From: Nymphaea colorata
Lineage: Eukaryota; Streptophyta; Magnoliopsida; Nymphaeales; Nymphaeaceae
Assembly: GCF_008831285.2 (NCBI RefSeq)
Contig: NW_022204994.1
Coordinates: 1-29,308 of the forward strand
Direction: 5' to 3'
Length of the DNA stretch: 29,308 bases
The position numbers were made by a program, and so were the translations under genes. The notes under the pieces were generated by a model. The model did no database searches and had not been told where the DNA came from. It saw only the letters and a list, made by a program, of their open reading frames with translations. Positions 8,944 to 20,192 of this stretch are shown piece by piece. How positions within the stretch are numbered: position 1 is the stretch's first letter; every line of letters starts with the position of its first letter.

Positions 8944-11900
8944 ATGAAGAACATCACACCCAAATTAGTCTTCATTTTCCTCGTGATTACCGCTTCTCTC
9001 TCCCTCAGACTCAGCGAACATCATCATAAAGCGATGGTTAGCTCGGATGCTTTCCATCTTCTCAAAACCGCAATCCATGACCCTTCATCAACATACTCTT
9101 TATACAAGGGTAGTCTCGACGCTATTCGCGATGGCATCGTTTCGACCCCTCCGAGCACAATTGCAACATCCTCCATCCCAGTAACCACATTCACAAGTAC
9201 TGATTGCAAGATCATGAGTTCTGCGGAGAAGGATCAACTTAGCATTGAAGCCGTGCTAATTAAAAACAAACTAGACCAGCTTCAGGAGTAACTCGACGCT
9301 CTTCCCGTCAATGGCAGCAATTACAAGACAAGATTGGATGTAAAGAACCAACAATCATACATTCAGGCCATTCAAGATATTTTAAAGAGCAATTGCACCA
9401 AGAATATCACTCTTAGCCAAAGCTCATATCAAAGCAACCTCAACAATGCACGATGGATACTCGGAGATCTCACCTTTGAGGATGTTGTTAAGGAATACTC
9501 TGAAAGATCAATGACGAATAAGTATGTCACTAACTGCCCTGATTAAAAGCCTTTCTATAGAGACCTAGAGGGATGCTTTGATTGTGCCGACGAAGATGAA
9601 TATTTTAATTTAGAAACGAAAAAATGTTAGAAATGTAAAGAAGGTGAAATTATAAATTTGCAAAAACGAAAATGCGAGATTTCTAAAACAGCATCTCCAA
9701 CTACTCCAACAAATAACACAAAGACTTAGAATGCAACTAAAGGCAATACCAGCCAGCCTTCATCCAATGCTAACACCAAACCAACTACCCCAACAACTGC
9801 CCCATAGGCTACAAAGCAGAACAACAATGGATAGAAAACTCCCGAAGTGGGAACAAATGGAACTACTCCAAAGACAAATAACACAGGAAGTAATGAGACA
9901 AAGGTCAAGGCACCCGCTCCATCTACAAATAACACCACCAATACAAGCCATCCTGCTAAAACACCTACTGAAGAAAAGCCAGCCAACGCAACCACTAATG
10001 CCAGCCATCCTGCCAACGCAACCACCAATGCCAGCCATCCAGCCAATGCCACAGCTGAGAAGCCTGCAAATGCAACCACCAATGCCAGCCATCCTGCTAA
10101 TGCCACAGCTGAGAAGCCTGCTAACACAACCACCAATGCCAGCCATCCTGCTAACACACCTACTGAAGAAAAGCCAGCCAACGCATCTACTGAGAAGCCA
10201 GCCAATGCCAGCCATCCAGCCAACGCATCTACTGAGAAGCCAGCCAACGCAACCACTAATGCCAGCCATCCTGCCAACGCAACCACCAATGCCAGCCATC
10301 CTGCTAATGCCACAGCTGAGAAGCCTGCCAACGCAACCACCAATGCCAGCCATCCAGCCAACGCATCTACTGAGAAGCCAGCAAACGCAACCACTAATGC
10401 CAGCCATCCAGCCAACGCATCTACTGAGAAGCCAGCAAACGCAACCACTAATGCCAGCCATCCTGCCAACGCAACCACCAATGCCAGCCATCCAGCCAAT
10501 GCCACAGCTGAGAAGCCTGCAAATGCAATTACCAATGCCAGCCATCCTGCTAATGCCACAGCTGAGAAGCCTGCCAACGCAACCACCAATGCCAGCCATC
10601 CAGCCAACGCATCTACTGAGAAGCCAGCAAACGCAACCACTAATGCCAGCCATCCTGCCAACGCAACCACCAATGCCAGCCATCCAGCAAATGCCACAGC
10701 TGAGAAGCCTGCCAACGCAACCACCAATGCCAGCCATCCTGCTAATGCCACAGCTGAGAAGCCTGCCAACGCAACCACCAATGCCAGCCATCCTGCTAAC
10801 ACACCTACTGAAGAAAAGCCAGCCAACGCAACCTCCAATGCCAGCCATCCAGCCAATCCCACAGCTGAGAAGCCTGCAAATGCAACCCAGCCTTCCTCGA
10901 ACGCCACTAAGCCCGCTGAAAATGCCACGACTCCAAATGCCACCAACGGAACCAGCGGAACCAAGGTCGGCAAGGAATCTCCCGCCCCGTAAACTCACCC
11001 TAACAACACCACCACCAATGGCTCTGCTCCTCCAAACGCCAGCCATCCAACCACTCAGCCAGCCACCCAACCCACCAAACCAACCAATGCTTCAGAGCCA
11101 ACTCCTGCAAAGCCTACAAACACTACCACGAATGCCAGTCATCCCTAAAACACAACCACAACAAACCAGACAACGCCAACCAGCAACGCCAGTAGCACAA
11201 AGGTCGGAGGACAGACACCCCACCCCAATACCACTGACAATACTACTCACCCTGCCAACAAGATAGAGTCTAACGCCACCACAAATGGCACTCAAGCTCA
11301 CCCCAGCAACACTGAACATCCCACTACCGCTCCAGCCAATGCTACCAAACAACCCGATGAGACAAAACCTTCTAATAAAACTCAACCTTCACCAAACGCT
11401 ACTGCTGAAAAACCAGCCAACGCAACCACTAATGCCAGCCATCCTGCCAACGCAACCACCAATGCCAGCCATCCAGCCAACGCCACAGCTGAGAAGCCTG
11501 CCAACGCAACCACCAATGCCAGCCATCCAGCCAACGCATCTACTGAGAAGCCAGCAAACGCAACCACCAATGCCAGCCATCCAGCCAACGCCACAGCTGA
11601 GAAGCCTGCCAACGCAACCACCAATGCCAGCCATCCAGCCAACGCCACAGCTGAGAAGCCTGCAAATGCAACCACCAATGCCAGCCATCCTGCTAATGCC
11701 ACAGCTGAGAAGCCTGCCAACGCAACCACCAATGCCAGCCATCCTGCCAATGCCACAGCTGAGAAGCCTGCAAATGCAACCACCAATGCCAGCCATCCTG
11801 CTAATGCCACAGCTGAGAAGCCTGCCAACGCAACCACCAATGCCAGCCATCCTGCCAATGCCACAGCTGAGAAGCCTGCCAACGCAACCACCAATGCCAG

Positions 11901-14550
11901 CCATCCAGCCAATGCCACAGCTGAGAAGCCTGCCAACGCAACCACCAATGCCAGCCATCCTGCCAACGCATCTACTGAGAAGCCAGCAAACGCAACCACC
12001 AATGCCAGCCATCCTGCTAACGCAACCACCAATGCCAGCCATCCTGCCAATGCCACAGCTGAGAAGCCTGCCAACGCAACCACCAATGCCAGCCATCCAG
12101 CCAATGCCACAGCTGAGAAGCCTGCCAACGCAACCACCAATGCCAGCCATCCAGCCAACGCATCTACTGAGAAGCCAGCAAACGCAACCACCAATGCCAG
12201 CCATCCAGCCAACGCCACAGCTGAGAAGCCTGCAAATGCAACCACCAATGCCAGCCATCCTGCCAATGCCACAGCTGAGAAGCCTGCCAACGCAACCACC
12301 AATGCCAGCCATCCAGCCAATGCCACAGCTGAGAAGCCTGCAAATGCAACCACCAATGCCAGCCATCCTGCCAATGCCACAGCTGAGAAGCCTGCCAACG
12401 CAACCACCAATGCCAGCCATCCAGCCAATGCCACAGCTGAGAAGCCAGCCAACGCAACCTCCAATGCCAGCCATCCTGCCAACGCATCTACTGAGAAGCC
12501 AGCAAACGCAACCACCAATGCCAGCCATCCTGCTAACGCAACCACCAATGCCAGCCATCCAGCCAATGCCACAGCTGAGAAGCCTGCCAACGCAACCACC
12601 AATGCCAGCCATCCAGCCAACGCCACAGCTGAGAAGCCTGCCAACGCAACCACCAATGCCAGCCATCCAGCCAATGCCACAGCTGAGAAGCCTGCCAACG
12701 CAACCACCAATGCCAGCCATCCAGCCAATGCCACAGCTGAGAAGCCTGCCAACGCAACCACCAATGCCAGCCATCCTGCCAACGCATCTACTGAGAAGCC
12801 AGCAAACGCAACCACCAATGCCAGCCATCCTGCTAACGCAACCACCAATGCCAGCCATCCAGCCAATGCCACAGCTGAGAAGCCTGCCAACGCAACCACC
12901 AATGCCAGCCATCCAGCCAATGCCACAGCTGAGAAGCCTGCCAACGCAACCACCAATGCCAGCCATCCTGCCAACGCAACCACCAATGCCAGCCATCCAG
13001 CCAACGCATCTACTGAGAAGCCAGCAAACGCAACCACCAATGCCAGCCATCCAGCAAATGCCACAGCTGAGAAGCCTGCCAACGCAACCACCAATGCCAG
13101 CCATCCAGCCAATGCCACAGCTGAGAAGCCTGCTAACACAACCACCAATGCCAGCCATCCTGCTAACACACCTACTGAAGAAAAGCCAGCCAACGCAACC
13201 TCCAATGCCAGCCATCCAGCCAATCCCACAGCTGAGAAGCCTGCAAATGCAACCCAGCCTTCCTCGAACGCCACTAAGCGCGCTGAAAATGCCACGACTC
13301 CAAATGCCACCAACGGAACCAGCGGAACCAAGGTCGGCAAGGAATCTCCCGCCCCGTAAACTCACCCTAACAACACCACCACCAATGGCTCTGCTCCTCC
13401 AAACGCCAGCCATCCAACCACTCAGCCAGCCACCCAACCCACCAAACCAACCAATGCTACAGAGACGACTCCTGCAAAACCTAACAACACTGCCACAAAC
13501 GCCAGTCATCCTGAAACCCCAGCCACCACAAAACCAGTGGCTACGCCATAGGCTCCCAAGCAGAACAATACTGCTCCACCCCAGGGCAAGACCAATGAGA
13601 CTGCTGCCCCTGCAAACCAGACAGCAGCCCCCAGCAATGCCAGTGGCACAAAAGTTGGAGAGCAGAATCCTCACCCCGACAATGTCACCCACCCTGCCAA
13701 TAAAACAGAGTCCAACGCCACAACAAATGCAACTCAGACTCATCCAAACAACACTGAACAAACTCCTGCTAACGCTACTTCAAATGCTACTAAGCCAGCT
13801 GCAGAAAACACAACACAAGCAAATGCTTCAAAACCTGCAAATGAAACTAAAGCAAATGCTTCCCAGCCTGCAAAAGCAAACACTACAGTTTCATCTTAAG
13901 TCCAACAGCCTGTTCAGAAGCCAAACGCTTCAAATCCAATTGCATTTGAGCGTATTTTAGTTTCATCTGGTTCTCTTCCATCCAAATCTGCATCTGACGT
14001 TCCTTGTCCAAAACAAAATCCTTTCTATAACGGAACTGAATGCGTGCAATGTAATGCTCCTAACTATCTTTTCGATCTTGCCAAAAAAGCTTGCACTAAG
14101 TGTCCTGATCAGTTCAAGTTTAACGAATAGACTAATAAATGCGAAAAGATCAATAATGACTTCCTTACTGCTAAGACTGCACCAAAGTTGGTGAACTCTG
14201 GCATGCCTTCCCCTTATTGGGACTATGTCTATGATCAAATAAAGGCTAAAAATGCATCAGTGACTGATTGCCCAGCAGCAAAACCTTACTACAATGGAAA
14301 GCAATGCATCAGTTGTACTGGTCCAACATAATTCTTCAATCTAGATTCTAGGTAATGCCAATCTTGTACCGGAAACTTCATCTATGACGAGAGCCAAAGA
14401 GACTGCATCGACAATACAAAGGGCTAGTACAGTGTATCGGGAAGCACTCTGAAGATGAGTTCTACTCTTTTCGCCCATCAAAAAGAGCTCTTGGAGAGGA
14501 TTCACGGCAAGGGACTAAATCTCCGCCATCAGGTCAAGATAAGTCAATGA
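8944..14550 (+). CDS. Secreted sequon-saturated Pro/Ala/Asn/Thr repeat protein
   Basis: One frame of 1,868 codons reads from ATG to TGA. It has a signal peptide ('MKNITPKLVFIFLVITASLS') and a mixed globular region (about 25-195). A six-Cys module follows (C198-C244: C, 'PFY', CxxC, 'YFNL', CxxC, C). Two long low-complexity domains separated by a non-identical linker come next, then two more six-Cys modules (C1688-C1733 and C1776-C1821). The repeat modules are 'PANATTNASH' (10 residues), 'PANATAEK' or 'PANASTEK' (8) and 'PANTPTEEK' (9). NAT and NAS are N-glycosylation sequons, so the stalk should be densely glycosylated and also Thr/Ser rich, like a mucin or cell-coat protein. No hydrophobic C-terminus is seen, so it is probably secreted or matrix-bound. 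TAA/TAG Gln codons are rare here. A possible intron at 14533-14557 would move the stop to 14659. No named family is recognised. Confidence 0.9.
9955..10890 (+). repeat. Coding tandem-repeat array 1 (24/27/30-bp modules)
   Basis: The array consists of 30-bp modules coding 'PANATTNASH', 24-bp modules coding 'PANATAEK' or 'PANASTEK', and a few 27-bp modules coding 'PANTPTEEK'. A and B modules usually alternate to give a 54-bp higher-order unit, with occasional doubled A modules. All module lengths are multiples of three, so copy-number change keeps the frame. The repeats are nearly identical at the DNA level, including synonymous positions, which suggests recent expansion or ongoing gene conversion. 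Confidence 0.95.
10780..11092 (+). repeat. Direct duplication copy 1 (non-array segment)
   Basis: This segment of about 310 bp spans the end of array 1 and the linker, including 'NATNGTSGTKVGKESPAPQT'. It recurs near-identically 2,367 bp downstream. Copy 1 has Pro in 'ATKPAEN' where copy 2 has Arg (CCC versus CGC). After the shared 'KPTNA' the two linkers diverge. The spacing is a multiple of three, so the frame is kept. Confidence 0.9.
11404..13250 (+). repeat. Coding tandem-repeat array 2
   Basis: This array uses the same modules as array 1, about twice as long, and is more regular: the 54-bp A+B unit dominates, with 'PANASTEK' variants interspersed every few units. It ends in the same 'PANPTAEKPANATQPSSNAT' tail as array 1. 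Blocks of several units are themselves repeated, for example around 12480-12560 and 12780-12860. Confidence 0.95.
13147..13459 (+). repeat. Direct duplication copy 2
   Basis: This is the partner of 10780-11092, at an offset of exactly 2,367 bp. It contains the 'ATKRAEN' variant. Beyond it the linker keeps recognisable but diverged motifs, such as 'SGTKVGEQNPHP' against 'SSTKVGGQTPHP' after copy 1. The duplication of array plus linker is therefore older than the homogenised repeats. Confidence 0.9.
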
Positions 14551-14557
14551 TAAACAG
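14533..14557 (+). other. Candidate 25-nt intron near the repeat protein's stop
   Basis: A GTCAAG...AACAG segment contains the TGA used as the stop in the unspliced reading. Removing it continues the frame to a TGA at 14657-14659 and adds about 33 residues including 'YFEDYVYDPKARDNVTHNG'. That resembles 'YWDYVYDQIKAKNASVTD' earlier in the same protein. The GTC donor is unlike the GTA donors of the better-supported introns, so this is a possibility only. Confidence 0.4.
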
Positions 14558-14651
14558 GTTATGTATTTTGAAGATTATGTTTATGATCCAAAGGCTCGAG
14601 ATAACGTTACTCATAATGGCTATCCGGCTTAATATAAATTGATAACTGTAT

Positions 14652-15626
14652 ATGATTGAGCGACGGGAAAGTAACTGCATTATTGATCGATACTTTTACG
14701 AAAGTTACAAGAAAATGTAGGAAAGAAAGGCTAAGTCGCTTTCTTACTACGTGGTAAGAACCTTTGCCCTTCTACTCATCATACCCATCAATCATCTCAT
14801 CCTCGAGCAGGGTAGAAGAGAGAGTATTAGTCTCTTCTCAACGTTTCTGATAGTTACCCTAGCCTATACTTTCCTCCAGACAGTCTTTGCCGCCTACTTT
14901 TATTGCGCATATGTTAAAAATCGTGCAAAAATACTCAAGATTGCGACAGAAATTCATCACAGCTACCTCGCAAATGATTTGAAAAGTTTAGATAACTAAT
15001 AGATTTAGGATGATATGGGCTTGTACGAAAGATAAGACACCATGGGCATACGAATCAGTACTATTTATTACGACTTCTAAAACATGGAGAAATTGGGGGA
15101 CGTTTCATAGTAATTTAAGACCACAAGAGAAAGTAATGGCTGCAGTATCATAAGGAACGCTTTAGAAGGAGATTTGCGCTGTTTCAAATTCTTCTAAACC
15201 GCATTTATGGTGACTTCGATCTTCGTCTTTACCTTCGGAATCACTGTCAGTTCTATCGCTCCTCTTAATTAGACCCAGCATAGCTTATTGGAGATGGTGC
15301 TGATATCTTAGGTGATGTTTCAGCCAAAACTATACGCTATTTTGCTGCTTGTTTGTCTGGCGCCGGTGATCATCTTGTTCATTTGCTTCTACTGCTGTTG
15401 CTGTGGACGTAAGCAGATCAAAGCCAAACTGCCTGAGAGAGTAAAAGCGACAACCTAGAGCATATCCAAGTGTGCATAATGTTCGATCTGTTTTCAAAAC
15501 TTTGAGAACGATGATGAGGTGGCAATCCTACCCTGTTCGGATATGCATATATTTCACTATACCTGCATAGAAGGATGGACCAAAATCAAGCCGAACTGTC
15601 CAAATTGCAGGCATCTACTGGCGTGA
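14652..15626 (+). CDS. Four-pass membrane RING-H2 protein (putative E3 ubiquitin ligase)
   Basis: A 324-residue frame runs from ATG to TGA. Four hydrophobic segments lie near residues 34-52, 61-88, 179-201 and 227-252, the last followed by a 'CCCCG' cluster typical of palmitoylation. The C-terminus is a complete C3H2C3 RING-H2: C277, C280, C295, H299, H302, C305, C316 and C319. RING-H2 domains recruit E2 enzymes and transfer ubiquitin. A membrane location suggests quality control or turnover of membrane proteins, but the substrate is unknown. An alternative start at 14715 would remove 21 residues, and it would avoid overlap with the upstream gene if that gene ends at 14659. Confidence 0.88.
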
Positions 15627-15735
15627 TAATTAATATTCTTTTTTCCTTAAATATAAATGATATGATATATCCTCGTATATATATGGCTAGTTTCTAGTTT
15701 AGGAACTACACCATGTAGATGATAAATTCGTCCTC

Positions 15736-18700
15736 ATGATAAACCAGACGATGTTATATTACGAATTTGCACTGTTTGATTATAGTTTTTTAAAAATGCT
15801 AATCAAGAACATCGAGATGGTGGACCACGTGCGTGAGGCCAAGCACAAGCTTTACTCCGTCACCAAGCTCCTCAACATATCCTTCGAGTCTGTCAACCCA
15901 ATCTACCTTCTCATCATCCACATCGCCATCATCTTCCCCTTCATCTCTGTTAACTTCATTACGCCCCATATCTTCCCAGCCTCCGTCTCATCAGTCCTCA
16001 AGATCTTCTTGCTTACTAACCTAGTGAATAATTTCGGGATCAGCGCTTCAATAGTGACCATCGTGGTCTTGGTCTTCGGATTTCTGGTAGTGTTACTGAC
16101 AGCATTGCACTTTGTCTTTTCTTCTGTGTTTAGTTTCTGTTCGAAGTTGCTTAGCTTTCTGTTGAAACTGGTGGAATACTTCCTTGTTCCTCTGGTCAAC
16201 TTTGCAGCCTATTGCATGTTACAAATCGGAGATCAAAAACAAAGCGCAGGGACGCAGGTGCTTAACGTTCTCACCTTTCTTTTCATCAATCTCGCAACCT
16301 TGGTCGTTTTGATTATGTTGAAATTCGAGATTCGTATGCTCCGAAAAAAGAATTCCGTATGGAATTTAAGCAACGACATCCATGTATACGCTCTGGCTTA
16401 CCTCATGTTCAAGACATACTTCATTTCCCTCAATGGAACTACAATTTCCATCTGCTTTCTTAGTCTTGCAGTTGCTTATTTCCTACTTCGCACCGATAGC
16501 GGCTGCATCAACCGCATCGAGAGAAGAATAGAAAGAAGTACCTACTATGGGATCGCTGCTACTGATTTCGCAGCACTGACCTCACTAATAGTCGGAAATT
16601 AATACTTTGGACTTTATTTGTGGGTCCTATCGATGGGATCAGTAGTGGTCTTCATTGGAATAGAGTTTTATTTAAAACGTAAAGAACGCATTTTTATCCC
16701 GCCATGCGACTCTCCGCCAGAAGATTTCTACAATTTCTACTATAACTTCAAGGAAGAATTCAAAACAGACGAAATCAACTCAGGAAATAAGAAAAATTAC
16801 AAGAATATTTTTAATCTTCATCGCATACACTGCAGAGCCAGTCCTTGCTTGCTCTCTCCAGCTGCAGCGCTGCGTGAAAATGATGAAGGTATCGAATAGC
16901 AAGTGGGGCAACTGATTGCGGGTCGAAAAAATGAGAGCATAGCTAATAGATTGCTACATTAACTGTGGAATTTAGAGTTGGGTCACAAGTGCGAAGTGGA
17001 ATGCTTGGTCGACAAGCCACTAACTCTTAAGCAAGATTTCATCCTTTACTCGATTGAGAAACTGACCAAGGACAGCGAAGCCACAATGAAATCAAGCTAG
17101 TCCAATAAAAATGTCATATCAAAGGTATTCTACGATCTCATCTTTGAAATTTCTTGCCACTATTCCCAATTTTACGAGGAACTAGCACGCACACATCCCA
17201 AAATAGACAGCATTGTCGGGTTGGGCATCAGCATTCGCAAAAAAGTTGAAAAACTGAAGGAAATTTATTCATAGTTACTGAAGACCAGGCTGATCAACTT
17301 CAAAATGATAGAACTGTATCTCTAGTTCTTCACCAACTTTGTCAACGAGGATGTCATGGATCGCGAAAGCGTCAACCGGCTCATGAAAGTGCAGCAGCAT
17401 ATGCACTTCTAAGATATCGCATAAAACTACCTTCCCACCCTTACTGTCTACCCTGACACCGGCAATCTCTAAAACGCTAACTCATAGGCTCAAAAGTTCC
17501 TGCAATGCACTCGCTTCTAGCTTAAATACCGCAACATTACTGACATTCTCTTCCCTGTGGTTAGTGTTTAGTCTCTGAAGCAAATGATGGTCAAGCCTGA
17601 AGGCGAAGCAGAAGACGAGCCAGTGTATACCTTCCTGAAGAAAGCAGAGAATGACTACACTTGTGGAAGAGTGACCGTTCAGGAGCGATACATTAAGCAG
17701 AAAAAATTACTTGTTATACAAATAGTGAAGGAACCATATTCCAATCTCAAGAATATGTTTCTTGTAAGTGCCGACTTTTAAATAAAACTGATGCTTCACC
17801 CTCACTCCAAGATAAAGCTGGGACAGTTCCGAAAATAGCCACTAACCATCCAATGGGGATAGATCTTTGTAAAGTACATCGCCGACCAGCGGGAGAAGCT
17901 GCTAAAGACCAAAATGGCTAAGGTCCAAACCGAACATAAAGGATGCCTCATTATCGTAAAAAAGCTTAATTGCGCCTCTACTACACAACACCTGCTCATG
18001 GCCCAAATAATCGTCTCTAACGAGAGCAAGGATCGTAAGGAATCCATCCTGCAAAACCGCAGAAGTTTCCAGCTGAAAAAAGAAGACAGCAAATTTGAGT
18101 TCCACTACGGTGATGACGATGCCACAACTGACAAGATCCAAATATATGGCTTCAAGTAGCCGGTTCACATGCGCTCACATCACACTCGTACTATCGACAA
18201 CTTCGACCGTGAACAATCTGGAGCCTCAGCAATCAAGCACGAACGCTATGGAAACGATATTAAGACTTACCGGTTGTTTGGCGGAGATCTCTACAATGTA
18301 GACCTTGAGGACCGGTAGGGCTATAACAACCTCTTTGAAGAACATGTCAATGAGAGCAAAAAGAAAGAGGTAAATGAACAATCTTCCTTGGAGTGTTATA
18401 TATTTCTCGCAGTTATCCTACTAGGCCTGATCCTTATCTCCTTTTCAGTAGCGTTGATAGTGCAATTTCAAACCGATTCCACCGCTATCTCAACCTCATT
18501 CTCTCGTTATCAGAATATTGAAAGCTTCAATATTGACTTCCAGCGCATTATCGCCATCTTGCGAGATCAATACTCAGGATTAGCTAATAAATATCCGGCT
18601 TTTAACCCAAATGCAGAAATTATAGAGTCGTATGGCCGTATCCAAGAACTTCAAAATGTGAACATTTTCGATGATTCGCAATTCAGTATGGTCTTTCAGA

Positions 18701-20010
18701 ACTTGACAATGATCGGCACTCTTGCAGAACTGGTCGATGTTGTGCTGGCTCACGTTACATAGGTTATGTATACTGGTGATCTCACCATCGTCAATGACAT
18801 TCTCAGCTCATGTGTGGGGCAACTTAGCGATATGATATCGAGAAACCAAGATTCCATTTTGGGTGCAATCAGCAGCATCATTGACAGTATCAGTTTCCTC
18901 AAAAGCGTTATTCTTTATTCATCGATGGGCATTATCATGTTACTCTATTTTTTCATGATCCTCTATTGTGTTAAGAGTAACTACCGTGCCAAGGAGAAAC
19001 TAACAGACCTAATGTATATTTCCGATGCAGAGGCCCGCATGTTGCAGGATAATGCGGAAAAGATGAAATATGCTGTGGAGATGGCAAGGAAAAACTTTGA
19101 CGTTGATACTCAGAACCTATTGGCAAGTGGAAGCGATTTCAAGAAGAGAAAAAACCCCAAAGAGGCTATCCTGAGTAGATAGATTGTCTACACGATTGGT
19201 GCAATCACTATTGTGGGTCTCATCATCCACCTCACTTGTCTCTTCTTCTTTTCGCAACAATTCGTATCGCAAATCGCCAATTTCAGCACCATCCAGATGC
19301 AGGGCATTGCAGTGGAATCCCTTCTTTCTGAGTCTAGCCAGCTCACCACATAAATTTACTACAAACGTAAGGTGGATTCAGTCAAATTAGCTGAAATCCG
19401 AAGCCAATTAAATTACGTGGAACATCAGATCAACGACCTCCTCTTCTCTGATAAGTTGGCTTCCTTCATTGGAACCCTCTTCTTTGATAATTCTTGCTCA
19501 CAGCTCACCGCCTACAATCTTTCCTCTTGCTCTAACACATGCCCTGGCTTTACAGTCACGAATCCTTTCCAAATTGGGGTGGCTCTCTACTTCCACCGTC
19601 AAAACTACTACATTTCCAACAATCTAACTGAGAATTATGCGCACACTGGAGTTTTTTCTCAACCTTTTGCACGCATCTTCACAAACTTAACCTAATCGAT
19701 TAAGCAAGAAGGTGTTGCTTCACTGCAGAACACCTTTACAATCGTAGCTCTGCTGAATGGATTCATCATCCTCATCGATTGTTGCTATATCCTAGCCTTC
19801 GTGATCATCTACAACTACTTCCGCGAGCAGTTTATCAAGATCAAAGATATTCTCTACTTCTTCAACAGCAAGTGGAAGCCTAAAAAGTCAGCAGAAACAC
19901 CCCAACAAGAGGAGCACTCGGACACTGATTCAGAATCTGAAGATAAGGATCCAGATTCCCCAAAAACACGCAAGCGTAAGACAACTATCGACAAGAATGT
20001 CAACGTATGA
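15736..20010 (+). CDS. TmcB-like polytopic membrane protein with PAS-like region
   Basis: The 1,424-codon frame has no intron, and TAA/TAG are read as Gln throughout. About eight transmembrane segments fill residues 54-313. A cytosolic block (about 330-560) contains 'HYSQFYEELARTHPKIDSIV' and 'MIELYLQFFTNFVNED', matching the helical region of the large TmcB-like family of ciliates, which is named after Dictyostelium tiny macrocysts B. A PAS-like region begins near residue 565 ('VYPDTGNLQNANSQAQKFL'). Further transmembrane segments lie near 885-912, 1057-1080, 1150-1172 and 1334-1363, with probable extracellular loops between them, and an acidic tail ends the protein. Ciliates hold large sets of such genes, often annotated 'PAS domain S-box protein'. 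Their function is unknown, and sensing or signalling at a membrane is the usual inference. Confidence 0.82.
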
Positions 20011-20192
20011 TATATTATCCATCATTAGCGTATTATTGGTTACTTATTTATTATGATTCCCTTATGACCTATAAGGAATATTCGCAGCAATATACTGAAT
20101 ATTTAACCTTGTGAACAAGCGGCATTTCATTTTTGATATCTTTCATAATAGTTTACGAGTTAGTAATGATAAAATAAGGAAGATAACGGTTA

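Noticed and set aside
9955-13250. A regularly spaced repeat array that might be mistaken for CRISPR or a satellite
   Set aside because: Units are contiguous with no unique spacers, keep a coding frame, and lie in a eukaryotic gene.
9726-13761. Several very long antisense and out-of-frame ORFs (up to nearly 900 codons) across the repeat region, rich in Gly/Ala/Trp or Pro/Gln
   Set aside because: They are by-products of a tandem repeat lacking stops in other frames. Only the plus frame starting at 8944 links a signal peptide, cysteine modules and a sensible stop.
16618-19695. Apparent series of separate membrane-protein fragments
   Set aside because: In the ciliate code these are one continuous frame (15736-20010). 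The breaks are TAA/TAG Gln codons, all in the same phase.
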